A DNA stretch of 42,048 bases from Cellulomonas sp. 73-145 (lineage in GTDB: Bacteria > Actinomycetota > Actinomycetes > Actinomycetales > Cellulomonadaceae). A program made the translations under genes and the position numbers. Numbering within the stretch: position 1 is the stretch's first letter; every line of letters starts with the position of its first letter. The notes under the pieces are model-generated. The model did no database searches. It was not told where the DNA came from and was given only the letters and a program-made list of their open reading frames with translations. Below are positions 16,214-24,508 of the stretch, in pieces. The stretch is from NCBI GenBank assembly GCA_001898185.1, contig MKTI01000012.1, positions 1 to 42,048 of the forward strand, written 5' to 3'.

Positions 16214-17417
16214 GGGCTTCACCCGCCGTGAGGCCGACAGCCTTGGCGAACCCCGGGACCTGGCCCACCTTCGCATCCAGGTAGGTGGCGGCCGCGTAGC
16301 TCGTGATAGTGCCGCGCTCGTACGCGCTGACGACCCGCCGGACGAACCCCTTGCCGAGGTCACGAACGGCGTTCCGGTAGTGGTTGCCGCCCCGGTTGTG
16401 GGACGCGCGTTCTTGCTCCTCGTATGCCGCATGGAAGTCCCCGCGACGACGGTCGTACTCGCCCCTGTCGGCAAGACCCAGAGTGACCAGACGGAGCAGT
16501 AGCGCCTCGGCAGACGTGCCGAACTCGCCGGCCACTTCTGCCAGTGTGTTGTAGTCCCAAGCGCCTCGGCTCGACGACACCTCCTGGACCAACCGCGCAC
16601 CCGTGACGGAGTCGGCCGGCATGAGCACTGCTGCCGCCACCGCGTTGCACCGCGCCTCGAGCGCGGTGTCGGGGCTCGTGGACCGCTCATCGGTTACGAG
16701 GTCGCACAGGCCTTCGGCGTGCAGCAGCAGGTGGACGAACTCGTGCATCGCAGAGAAGAGGCGACCGCGGATCGCATCGGAGCCGTTGAGCAGGACAACG
16801 GGCAGCTCATCGAACGCGAGCGACAGAGCCCGCATCTCCGCGGTCGGGACCTGGCCGCGCCTGGTGTGTAGCACGAGTACACCGGACTCCTCGATGCATC
16901 CGAGCCAGTAGTTCGCGTGCTGGTACCTGTCGTCGGTCGTCGGCGGACGGCGACCCGCGACGCCGATCAGGCTCGCTCGAATCAGGGTCGCAAAGCGCTC
17001 GTCGTCGACTACCCGTGAACCGGGCCGTGCCTGCAACCAGCTCATGGCGGGGACCTCGGCCTCGGTCTCCATCAGCTCCAGCAGGTGATCGCGCTGAACG
17101 TGAGCGCGCCGGTACTCCTCGTGTAGCGCCGGGCTCCAGACGGCAGCCTGACTTCCCGCGGCGCGCCGGAAGTCGCGCAGCGTGTCGAAACCCGTCGGGG
17201 GCGCATCCAGGAAGAACACGGCCAACGACCGGCGATACAACTCCGCGAGCTGCCGGAGCTGGTCGATGTTGGGCGACGAGATCCCGCCCTCCCACGCCGC
17301 GATCACCGATTCATCCACGCCGAGACGTCGCGCCGGCAGCGATGGCGGCAGTCCCTGGGAGCGGCGCGCCCACGCGAGCACACTCGGCTCCGCCAGAGCC
17401 GGGATTGGTGCAGCCAC
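16200..17417 (-). CDS. HTH/ImmA-IrrE-type metallopeptidase, likely antitoxin or regulator
   Basis: A 405-residue protein (from GTG 17417). It has an N-terminal XRE-like helix-turn-helix (about 10-60; GVDESVIAAWEGGISSPNIDQL is the recognition-type segment) and a COG2856/IrrE-like zinc peptidase domain with HEFVHLLLH (H225, E226, H229). A third metal ligand is probably in the following helix around EARCNAVAAAVLMP. Proteins of this type cleave or control a partner regulator. Here the partner is the PIN protein whose gene overlaps its 3' end, a pairing predicted as a toxin-antitoxin class. The start is uncertain: an in-frame ATG at 17486 would add 23 residues of weak character. The HTH suggests autoregulation. 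Confidence 0.87.
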   Translation of the reverse strand: MAAPIPALAEPSVLAWARRSQGLPPSLPARRLGVDESVIAAWEGGISSPNIDQLRQLAELYRRSLAVFFLDAPPTGFDTLRDFRRAAGSQAAVWSPALHEEYRRAHVQRDHLLELMETEAEVPAMSWLQARPGSRVVDDERFATLIRASLIGVAGRRPPTTDDRYQHANYWLGCIEESGVLVLHTRRGQVPTAEMRALSLAFDELPVVLLNGSDAIRGRLFSAMHEFVHLLLHAEGLCDLVTDERSTSPDTALEARCNAVAAAVLMPADSVTGARLVQEVSSSRGAWDYNTLAEVAGEFGTSAEALLLRLVTLGLADRGEYDRRRGDFHAAYEEQERASHNRGGNHYRNAVRDLGKGFVRRVVSAYERGTITSYAAATYLDAKVGQVPGFAKAVGLTAGEAHGAR

Positions 17418-17738
17418 GTCCCGATGCTGGCACTGACCAGCGACAACTGACGGCCGACGCTCCCGCTTAGGGGGCCTGACGTACACGATCGTGGTCGAGT
17501 GACAGGCGTCCGCGACCGCCGTGCCTAGAGCTCTGGACCGGCGCCGCCGCCAAGGCGTCCGACCCCTAGTCGTGATGTGTTGGCTGAGTCCCTCGATCGG
17601 CGCCGATCAACTCACGGCGGTCTGGTTCCAGGCGAGTGACGTCCGACGGTGCAGAACTCCGAGCAATCGCGGTGGGACTGACGCCATTGCGGTGGTCTGG
17701 CCACCGGCTAAGGATGCGCCTCGCCGCAGAGATGGATC
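17418..17738. other. Intergenic stretch, no gene seen
   Basis: These 321 bases lie between the start of the ImmA-type gene and the end of the DUF6338 gene, both read from the minus strand. They should hold the promoter of the toxin-antitoxin-like pair. No clear -10/-35 pair or operator palindrome was found by eye. Confidence 0.4.
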
Positions 17739-18482
17739 TCACCCGTGGCGCGCGGAGCCCAGCAGGTCGCCGCCGGGATCTGGCGTGTCAGCGTGCACGG
17801 TGCCCGGTGACGCTGCGAAGCTGCCGTCGCGCTGACGCACGGGCGCCGCGTCGTACTTGAACGCGATCCACGCGATCTGTTCACCCCGGAGCACCACGCG
17901 CTCCCAGCGAGGAGCGAGCGGCTTGAGTTTCTGGCCCTCGCGTGCGGCCATGATGGGCCCGCTCAAGAGCAGTTCTCTACCGGCAGTCTCAAGATCGGCC
18001 GAGTACGCCTCGACCACGCCAAACCACGTCGCGCCAGACACAAGCCTCACCTGTGCGTAGGCGACCGTCTTCGGCGGTGCTGCACGCACTGCTTTGAACC
18101 ACAGCGACACGGCTTGGAGCCGCGTCGTCGAACGCCAACGAAGCCAGTAGTGCAAGCCGATCGCCAGTCCGCAGGCGAGCGCGGTCTGCACCAACAGGGT
18201 CATTACGGCTGCGCCTTGTCGGCTCTCGATGATTTGCCGCGGGTCGCTCAACGCGAGTTCCCACGGGTTTAGCAGGTGCCGAGGCAGTTGCTTTGAGAGC
18301 CCGATGACGATGAGCGCCGCCACCGTGCCGAGCGCAAGGGATGCAAGAACGGTCCTGCCCGCTTCACGGAAGGCCGATTCTCGCACTGTTGGTCGACGCC
18401 GGTCCTCAAGCCAGTCGAAGAGCAAGCCAGGCGCGATGAGAAGAAGGAATACGACTATGGAGCCAACCCCGGTTGGGATCAC
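17739..18482 (-). CDS. DUF6338-like membrane protein
   Basis: A 247-residue protein starting at GTG 18482. It has three predicted transmembrane helices: near residues 5-22 (VGSIVVFLLLIAPGLLFDWL), 43-62 (RTVLASLALGTVAALIVIGL) and about 92-112 (AVMTLLVQTALACGLAIGL). A soluble C-terminal domain follows, with beta-like segments such as AQVRLVSGATWFGVVEAYS. The N-terminal pattern (MIPTGVGSIVVFLLLIAPG) matches what I recall of DUF6338, a family of unknown function often found in accessory DNA. Its start overlaps by 4 bases (GTGA) the stop of a small 54-residue gene, so they form an operon. The C-terminal domain, with the word GVVEAYSADLE, may bind a ligand or partner on the cytoplasmic side. Confidence 0.78.
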   Translation of the reverse strand: MIPTGVGSIVVFLLLIAPGLLFDWLEDRRRPTVRESAFREAGRTVLASLALGTVAALIVIGLSKQLPRHLLNPWELALSDPRQIIESRQGAAVMTLLVQTALACGLAIGLHYWLRWRSTTRLQAVSLWFKAVRAAPPKTVAYAQVRLVSGATWFGVVEAYSADLETAGRELLLSGPIMAAREGQKLKPLAPRWERVVLRGEQIAWIAFKYDAAPVRQRDGSFAASPGTVHADTPDPGGDLLGSARHG

Positions 18483-18643
18483 GCGTCGATGTCCTCGCCT
18501 CCAGAACCAACGACCTGGTCAACCACCAGGTTCATGTTCGGAACTCCGACAACGGGTGTCACTGCAACGTTGTCAATCGCACGCTTGGAAAGTTCAACGA
18601 GCCGGCTATCGTCCGGCTCGGGGATACTGCGCGGCTCAGACAT
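18479..18643 (-). CDS. Small 54-residue protein upstream of DUF6338
   Basis: This small gene is supported by context and not by similarity. ATG 18643 is preceded 7 bases upstream by a good ribosome site (GAGGAG), and the TGA at 18479-18481 overlaps the GTG start of the DUF6338 gene, the operon pattern used elsewhere in the window. The product begins MSEPRSIPEP, is acidic at both ends, has a helix-like SRLVELSKRAIDN, and contains a hydrophobic VTPVVGVPNMNLVVDQVVG near the C-terminus that is too short and interrupted for a membrane helix. No family recognised. It could be an accessory subunit, or a leader peptide that couples translation of its neighbour. Confidence 0.65.
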   Translation of the reverse strand: MSEPRSIPEPDDSRLVELSKRAIDNVAVTPVVGVPNMNLVVDQVVGSGGEDIDA

Positions 18644-19221
18644 GGTGCGCTCCTCTGGGTGTGGGTAGACCGCAATCGTGGCACGGAGTCGTTCGGCGCC
18701 GCCATCATCGTTAGAGTCCGGCCAGGTCGCACGTCGCAGCCTCGCTGAGATGTCGCCGAACCGAGCTAAGGACGTACCCGCTTGGACGCTTGAGGAGCTC
18801 TGCCACTGACCAGTCGGGCCACGCCTCTGGGTGGTGTTCCGCTGCGACGAGCAGCAGTGGACGTGCGACCGGGCGAGGTAGCCTGGAACATCGCCGAGTT
18901 CGCCGCACGAACCATGCGGCCGGCGCTGAGGCGGGGCCTCGAGGAGATTTACGGGGCGTCGGCTCCGCAGGCTGGCGAGCGCACTGACCGGGCACTCCGC
19001 AACGTCGCAGGGGTGAGCGCGGTGAACACGCTCCGGGCCGAGTGGCCCAGGTTGTGCCCGTGCGTGCGAGTCTCGCGCGGCCCGCAGACCGATGCCTCCT
19101 GTCTCGGGTGTTTGCCGCTGCGTTCCGGGTAGTTGGGATCGGTCACTGCGGTGCAGCCCGGTAGCTAAAGGGGAGCGCTGCGTGCAGGCCGCATTCGAGC
19201 CGGGCTACGGGAGGTGGGCAG
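18644..19221. other. 578-base stretch, possible gene remnant
   Basis: No confident gene. A minus-strand open frame ending at 18711 finishes with a sensible-looking segment (WPDWSVAELLKRPSG, then SSVRRHL) that has some helix-turn-helix or winged-helix flavour, but its N-terminal half is Arg/Pro-rich noise. It may be the tail of a decayed regulator. The promoter of the small gene at 18643 and that of the lsr2 gene at 19222 should be in this stretch. Confidence 0.35.
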
Positions 19222-19539
19222 ATGGCACGTCGGCTCGTAACAACCCAGGTCGATGACCTCACAGGTGAGGAGGCGACCCAGACCTTCACGCTCACATTCC
19301 AGGGCATGGCGTACATCATCGACTTGACCGACGAGAACTCAAGAGCGCTTGTTGACGCGCTCGAGCCGTATCTTGCCGTTCCGCGACGTGTCCCAGGTGC
19401 CCGCGCTCGCACCCGCCCCCGTCCGTCGCGTCCCACGCCCGCGGATGTAAGGGCATGGGCGAGGGAGCAGCGGCCTTCGGTTCCCGTCCGTGGCCGGATC
19501 CCGCAGTCCGTGAAGGACGCGTACCGCGCTGCTCACTGA
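19222..19539 (+). CDS. lsr2: Lsr2 family nucleoid protein (first copy)
   Basis: A 105-residue Lsr2: an N-terminal beta-rich dimerisation domain (LVTTQVDDLTGEEATQTFTL, then MAYIIDLTDENSRAL), a basic Arg/Pro hinge, and a C-terminal DNA-binding domain PADVRAWAREQ...VRGRIPQSVKDAYRAAH. The RGR motif is the AT-hook-like segment that inserts into the minor groove of AT-rich DNA. Lsr2 bridges and silences horizontally acquired AT-rich DNA in actinobacteria. A GGAGG-like site precedes ATG 19222. The hinge is more Arg-rich and less Gly-rich than usual. It shares domain order, but only moderate sequence, with the second copy at 21125. Confidence 0.93.
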   Translation: MARRLVTTQVDDLTGEEATQTFTLTFQGMAYIIDLTDENSRALVDALEPYLAVPRRVPGARARTRPRPSRPTPADVRAWAREQRPSVPVRGRIPQSVKDAYRAAH

Positions 19540-19708
19540 GTGCGGAAGCACGGACTCGTGTGGGCTGTGACAGACGTGGGCCGGCACGGGAAGGCGGAAG
19601 GCTCGGCGACTTGAGCACCGCAGGGACGAAGTGCTCCTTCACCAGGGTCGCTGTGTCTTCGGCCGACACAGCGGTGCCTCGGTGGAAGCGATGACCCGCG
19701 CGTGCCCT

Positions 19709-20488
19709 TCAGGAGGCCAGGAGCTTCACCACGGCGGCCAGGACGCTGATGATTCCGGCGGCGATGGCGCTCCACTCGCGTGGGTTGACCGACCGGCGCT
19801 CAAGGTCTGGGCGAGTGGGAGGTACCGTCGGACTCACGAACCCGCCTTTGGCGTGTGCGATCAGGACGTCACGGACCTGGACCGCCAGTTCGTCCCCTTG
19901 GCTGTCAGTGATGCGGAGCACGAAGCCCGTGGAGCGCTGGAGCTCGCGCCGCATCGACCACTTCACTCGTTGCACGGCCGTGCGGCGGTCCAGCTGGGTC
20001 GACGACTTGTTGAGCAGGTACCGGCGGGCGGCAAGACCCAGCCGCCTGTCCGGGTCTCCCCACCGCTCGGTCGCCTTCCACGAGACGTATGCGATTCCAA
20101 CCCAGAGCCACGTGACGACACCAAGAGCAATCACGGCAGCGAACGCCGCGGCGACCGAATGCCATGGACGCAGGACGTCAAAGAGAACTACGAGCGACAG
20201 GGCCAGGCCGACGTACAGCGATCCGGTGAGCTGGCTCGGTGCGGTCCACGCGGCTATGCGCTGCCGTTCGGCAGCTTTCAAGTCGGCGATCGCTTCATCG
20301 TTCAGGCCAAGCTTGCGGAGGCGGCGGCACGCGAGGCGCTCGCCGAAACCTCGTGGCCTGATCGGCGTCGTTCCCGAGTCGCCGTTCGCAGCAACTGATG
20401 GCGGTGCATCCACCGTTGAGAGTGTCGCCTGCTCCACCGTCCGCCCTCTCTCGCGTTCGCGCTCGGCAACTCCGGGGCTATCCAACAT
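19709..20488 (-). CDS. Hypothetical membrane protein
   Basis: A 259-residue protein with no recognised family. After a polar N-terminus (about 1-90, including LRKLGLNDEAIADLKAAERQ, which looks helical) there are two hydrophobic helices (about 92-108 and 114-135, SLYVGLALSLVVLFDVL and AAFAAVIALGVVTWLWVG). A basic soluble region of about 90 residues follows, then a last hydrophobic helix at the C-terminus (WSAIAAGIISVLAAVVKLLAS). The frame is supported by coherent hydrophobic and charged blocks, which the overlapping plus-strand frames lack. It is surrounded by gene-poor DNA between the two lsr2 genes. The start at ATG 20488 lacks a strong ribosome site; an internal start is possible. Confidence 0.6.
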   Translation of the reverse strand: MLDSPGVAERERERGRTVEQATLSTVDAPPSVAANGDSGTTPIRPRGFGERLACRRLRKLGLNDEAIADLKAAERQRIAAWTAPSQLTGSLYVGLALSLVVLFDVLRPWHSVAAAFAAVIALGVVTWLWVGIAYVSWKATERWGDPDRRLGLAARRYLLNKSSTQLDRRTAVQRVKWSMRRELQRSTGFVLRITDSQGDELAVQVRDVLIAHAKGGFVSPTVPPTRPDLERRSVNPREWSAIAAGIISVLAAVVKLLAS

Positions 20489-21124
20489 CTCTTCACTGAC
20501 ATAGCAGGGCGCTCCTGGGCTCTCATCGGCGCCACACGCTGAAGGGCGCTGGACGATCGGTCGGTGACCGGACGTGGCCTGGCGGCGTTCTATCGCCTCC
20601 GAGCTGTGGTCCGGGGCCAGCGCCCGCGCGTCTAGGGTGACGAGAGTAGGCGCCAGTGCTTGCCCGTTCCGGACCAGCCCTCGCAGTGGCGACCGCCTAG
20701 GCGACGGGCCCCGAGGGCGGGGCTGTCACCGATATACATGCGAGCCGTTCTGGCGCTGGGGCTGCGTCAGCTGTGCTGAGCAATGGTTTCCCCCTGAAGC
20801 GGCGGGCTGATCGCCGCATCCAGATCGAGCGGCTGCTCGGTCGGCGTCGACCTCGAGTAGCGTGCGTCTTCCCGTCGATCAGTCGAACGAGGGCCGTCAG
20901 CCACGCCGCTGGCCGGTCCGCCGGCGGTACGTCACCGTCTCGGGGACAGTCGCTTCCAGGAGGCGCCAGCCGCCGGGTCTAGCGGAGCGGCGGCGAGGCT
21001 GCGGAGAGATTGTGGTCGCGCTTGGCTGCATGCAATCTGGCGCGATTGGCGCAGATTTCCTCGTGATGTCATCCTTGGCCGATCGGCGCAGAAAGCGCAC
21101 GCAAGAGCCCCCCGGGAGCACGCA
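20489..21124. other. 636 bases with no supported gene
   Basis: Only short, low-quality open frames rich in Arg/Ser/Gly are present on both strands. The 3' end should contain the promoter of the second lsr2 gene; a purine-rich site (AAGAGC, CCGGGAGCACGCA) precedes its ATG. No RNA gene, long repeat or integrase is seen. Confidence 0.4.
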
Positions 21125-21460
21125 ATGGCACAGAAGGTCCAGGTTCTCCTGGTCGACGACGTCGACGGCGGAACTGCCGACGAGACGGTGACGTTCGGTC
21201 TGGACGGCGTCTCGTACGAGATCGACCTGAACGCCGCGAATGCCGGCAAGCTGCGTGATGCACTCGCGCCGTGGACCGGTCACGCCCGCAAGGTCAGCGG
21301 CCGCGGAGCCACGGCGAAGACGTCGGCTGCGCCCCGTGGGCGCGCCTCGCGCGGCGACGCCCAGGCGATCCGCGACTGGGCCAAGGCGAACGGTCACCAC
21401 GTCTCCGAGCGTGGCCGCATCTCCGCCGACGTGCGTCGGGCGTACGACGCGGCCCACTGA
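21125..21460 (+). CDS. lsr2: Lsr2 family nucleoid protein (second copy)
   Basis: A 111-residue Lsr2 closer to the family consensus. The N-terminal domain is AQKVQVLLVDDVDGGTADETVTFGLDG, and VSYEIDLNAANAGKLRDAL completes the dimerisation half. A linker with GRGATAKTSAAPRGRA follows, then the DNA-binding end RDWAKANGHHVSERGRISADVRRAYDAAH with the RGR hook. GTG/ATG choice is simple here: ATG 21125 follows a GGAG-like site. A perfect 13-bp terminator hairpin follows the stop. This copy could be the main xenogeneic silencer, or an island-borne antagonist able to form mixed dimers with other Lsr2 copies; sequence alone cannot tell. Confidence 0.95.
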   Translation: MAQKVQVLLVDDVDGGTADETVTFGLDGVSYEIDLNAANAGKLRDALAPWTGHARKVSGRGATAKTSAAPRGRASRGDAQAIRDWAKANGHHVSERGRISADVRRAYDAAH

Positions 21461-21482
21461 TCGCGAACAGCCTGACGTCAAC

Positions 21483-21516
21483 AAGAAGCCCCCGCGCTGT
21501 GGTGCGGGGGCTTCTT
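21483..21516 (+). terminator. Strong terminator after the second lsr2
   Basis: AAGAAGCCCCCGC at 21483-21495 pairs perfectly with 21504-21516 over 13 bp, with an 8-base loop. The 3' arm ends CTTCTT, giving a pyrimidine tail. It begins 23 bases after the lsr2 stop. It is the clearest rho-independent-like terminator in the window. Confidence 0.85.
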
Positions 21517-21636
21517 ACGTCTGGCGCGAATGAACCTCGGCGACCGATGGCTAGCGATGTGCCGCGCGTCTCGGTCACGGCGGTCCTGCCCAGGTGGCCT
21601 TGGGGCGCTAATGGAAACGGGTGCTCTTGGGTTCGG

Positions 21637-22345
21637 CTAACGCGCAGTCGTTGGGGCCTCGACGCACCAGCTGACCAGTGGGGGTGAGCGCCAGGCGATC
21701 CCCTCTGCGCCCAGCGCGACGAGGTCGACTCCCCGCACGAGCAGCAGCAGTGGCGGCTCCAAGGCGGAGACGACCTGCTCGACGGCGTCCTGAGCGATGA
21801 GCGCTCCTTCTTGAGGTGCGTCGACCCGAAACCACGTACGCGTTGCCCTCAACCAGGACTCACACGCGCTCCGATGACGGTGTAGCGAAGACACCGGAGA
21901 CACCACTGAGGCCACCGGACGGGAACATGCCGACCCACTCCGACGAGGCTGCCGGCAGGACGCGGACGATGCGCGGGGCTCCCCAGCGCGAGACGAACTC
22001 CGGCCCGACACGGCCATCCCGGTCGAACGCAAAGACCGGGCAGGGCCACGCCCCATCAGCGGGGAACTCCGGGTCCGACTCAATCTCATAGGTGGGCGCG
22101 AAGCCCTGCCGGTCGAAGCCGCTCGAGCACGTCACGTCGCACATCGTGTCGCCGGACGTGTCGTTGGATCCACCGAACCATCTGGCGGCGAGAACGCCGC
22201 CAGCCAGAGAGCTCACGCTCGGTGCGCCTTGCGAGTGGTCTCCAGCAGCCAGACGGTTGCGAGCCGGCGCAGTTCGGCGCGCGCTCGGCCCTCCCGTCAG
22301 TTCTGGCCACTTCGGTCCGAGGGTGAACAGCTCCAGGCCCGCCAA
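21637..22345 (-). pseudogene. Decayed hypothetical gene (stop plus frameshift)
   Basis: A sensible protein runs on the minus strand from about 22345 or 22146 (MCDVTCSSGFDRQGF...) through VFAFDRDGRVGPEF and GVSGVFATPSSERV to an in-frame TGA at 21860-21862. The same frame continues sensibly (VLVEGNAYVV) to about 21830. It then becomes random, while the adjacent frame takes over with RVDAPQEGALIAQDA...LLLLVRGVDLVALGAEGIAWRSPPL and ends at 21637. The last segment, with its GAEGIAWRSP word, resembles a widespread hypothetical protein type. The gene therefore seems to carry a nonsense codon and a one-base shift near 21824-21835. Sequencing error could mimic the shift but is less likely to give both lesions. 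Function unknown. Confidence 0.55.
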
Positions 22346-22397
22346 GGTGGCCCGTCAGACGAGGGATTGACACGAGCCGACGTCATGCGGTTCCCTG

Positions 22398-22417
22398 TTA
22401 CTAAATCGAGTTACTAA
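22398..22417 (+). promoter_or_regulatory. Candidate LacI-type operator before the alpha-glucan locus
   Basis: A 20-base imperfect palindrome with arms TTACTAA at 22398-22404 and 22411-22417 around a central TCGA. It is symmetric at 16 of 20 positions and centred on CG, as in LacI-family operators. The 8-mer GTTACTAA also reads as a direct repeat 13 bases apart. It is AT-rich in a GC-rich setting and lies 226 bases before the secreted GH13 gene. The regulator at 30759 is the likely partner. Confidence 0.5.
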
Positions 22418-22643
22418 CACAGAGGGGAGGTGTTGACGGTGTTGACCACGGCGCCGCGCCGGGCGCTGCGCGTGGGTTGGCTGCCTGTGCCGGGCCCTTG
22501 CGGGCGGGACGGAGAACGAGTCGTCGGCTGAGCCGTGACCCTCTCGCGATCGCCTTCAGGCTGCGCTTCATTCGGCGGACCAGTGCCGGTCTCACCTGCA
22601 GTTGAACCGCCGGCACGTGAGCACCAACGGGGAAAGGACAACG

Positions 22644-24503
22644 ATGTCTGGCACCAAGACCCGCAAGAACCGACTGAGAGCTCTGGCCTCGGTCGCGGCT
22701 CTCGCCATCGCCGCTTCCGCGATGGCGAGCACCTCCGCATCTGCCTACGTGGCCCCCGGGTCGCCAGGCAACCTGGCGGAGGGCGATGTGATCTACCAGG
22801 TGCTCGTGGACCGGTTCTCGAACGGGGACACGAGCAACGACAACTTCGGGTACGGGGAGTACGACCCGAACAACCTGGGCATGTACCACGGCGGGGACTG
22901 GAAGGGCCTGACCAACCACCTGCAGTACGTCAAGGACCTTGGCGTGACGGCGATCTGGATCTCGCCGGTGTCCCAGCAGCAGCCGCTCAGCCGGGACGGC
23001 ACGGAGGCCAGCTACCACGGGTACTTCACGCACGACTTCGCCACGCCAAACGAGCACTTCGGGTCCAAGACGGACCTGCAGAACCTCGTCAACACGGCGC
23101 ACAGCATGGGCCTGAAGATGATCCTGGACGTGGTCCCCAACCACACTGCGGACTATCTCGCCGGGACCTCGACGACCTACTCACCGACCACGTACGCCCC
23201 TGCGGCACCGCTCAACGACTCCTCGCTGTTCCACCACAACGGTGACTGCGCGTTCGACGGGTCGATGAACCAGTCCCAGCTGGAGACCTGCGACCTCGGC
23301 GGTCTGGACGACCTGGACCAGTCGAACGCCACCGTCGACAGCTACCTGAAGAACACGTACAAGGACTGGGTCCAGGGTGTCGGCTTCGACGGTGTGCGTG
23401 TTGACGCCGCCCGCAGCATCCCGCAGACGTGGCTCAACTCCTTCCAGCAGGCCATCGGCGTCCCGTCGTTCGGTGAGGTGTTCGACGGGAACGTGGACTA
23501 CGTCTCCTCCTACCAGAACTACGAGTGGGGCGTTCTCGACTTCCCGTACTTCTTCACCGCCCGGGACGCCATCGCAGGCGACGGGGACCTGAACAACCTG
23601 TCGAACCTATTCGCGCAGGACTACAAGTACGTCAACGCCAACCGGCTGGAGACGTTCCTCGACAACCATGACCGAGCCAGGTTCTTGGCCCGCGCGGGGG
23701 ACAACTACCAGCGGCTGCGTGAAGGCCTCACGTTCCTGATGACGAGCCGCGGCGTTCCGGTGATCTACTACGGCACCGAGCAGGCAGACAACGGGAACAT
23801 GAACGCGAACGAGGTGCCGATCGCGAACAAGGACAACCGCAAGGACCTGTCCAGCTTCAGCGAGACCGGGAGCATCTACGTCCACATCAAGCGCCTCAAC
23901 GAGATCAAGAAGGCGTACCCGAGCCTGCAGGTCGGCACGCAACGGGAGATGTGGAAGGACACCAACGTCTACGCCTTCTCCCGGCGTGTGGACTCCACGG
24001 GAGCCGAGACGATCTCGGCGATCAGCGACAGCTGGGACGCGCAGACCCGCACCATCCCGCTGCGCGCTGAGTCGACCATCGCGGTCGGCACGGTCCTGAC
24101 GAACCTGATGAACACCAACGAGTCGGTGACCGTTCAGTCCGGCGGTGTCACCGGCAAGCAGATCACCGTGACGCTCGGTGAGCACGACGCCAAGGTGTTC
24201 GCACCCGGAGCACCGGTCAGCACTTACACCCCGCCGGCACGGACCCTGACGACGATCCGCGTGCACTACAACGTCGGGTACGGCAACAGCGTGAGCATCC
24301 GCGGTGACACCAACCCGTTCTCGTGGACGCAGGGCATCGCGGCGCGCAACACCGCTACCGATGTGTGGGAGTTCCAGCTCGAGCGGATCCCCGCCGGTCA
24401 GTCCTTCCAGTTCAAGCCGCTGATCAACGACACCACCTGGTCGGCCGGCAACAACTACATCGGGACGGGCGGCCAGACGATGGACATCTATCCGACGTTC
24501 TGA
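22644..24503 (+). CDS. Secreted GH13 alpha-amylase-family enzyme with C-terminal starch-binding-like domain
   Basis: A 619-residue exported enzyme acting on alpha-1,4-glucans. A signal peptide (about 1-34) has a basic start and the hydrophobic core ALASVAALAIAASAMAST before SASA/YVAPG. The catalytic barrel opens with GDVIYQVLVDRFSNGD, a phrase typical of the cyclodextrin glucanotransferase/maltogenic amylase group (GH13_2). The three catalytic residues are visible: nucleophile D254 (GVRVDAAR), acid/base E278 (FGEVFDG) and D343 (FLDNHDRAR). The last 100 residues (IRVHYNVGYGNSVSIRGD...IGTGGQTMDIYPTF) look like a beta-sandwich starch-binding module. ATG 22644 has GGGGAAAGGA upstream; a start at 22602 would spoil the signal peptide. 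Hydrolase or transferase activity cannot be decided here. Confidence 0.92.
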   Translation: MSGTKTRKNRLRALASVAALAIAASAMASTSASAYVAPGSPGNLAEGDVIYQVLVDRFSNGDTSNDNFGYGEYDPNNLGMYHGGDWKGLTNHLQYVKDLGVTAIWISPVSQQQPLSRDGTEASYHGYFTHDFATPNEHFGSKTDLQNLVNTAHSMGLKMILDVVPNHTADYLAGTSTTYSPTTYAPAAPLNDSSLFHHNGDCAFDGSMNQSQLETCDLGGLDDLDQSNATVDSYLKNTYKDWVQGVGFDGVRVDAARSIPQTWLNSFQQAIGVPSFGEVFDGNVDYVSSYQNYEWGVLDFPYFFTARDAIAGDGDLNNLSNLFAQDYKYVNANRLETFLDNHDRARFLARAGDNYQRLREGLTFLMTSRGVPVIYYGTEQADNGNMNANEVPIANKDNRKDLSSFSETGSIYVHIKRLNEIKKAYPSLQVGTQREMWKDTNVYAFSRRVDSTGAETISAISDSWDAQTRTIPLRAESTIAVGTVLTNLMNTNESVTVQSGGVTGKQITVTLGEHDAKVFAPGAPVSTYTPPARTLTTIRVHYNVGYGNSVSIRGDTNPFSWTQGIAARNTATDVWEFQLERIPAGQSFQFKPLINDTTWSAGNNYIGTGGQTMDIYPTF

Positions 24504-24508
24504 TCCGC

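Noticed and set aside
14142..22390. Precise island with attL/attR
   Set aside because: No second copy of the tRNA 3' end and no integrase could be found by eye, so boundaries are not claimed.
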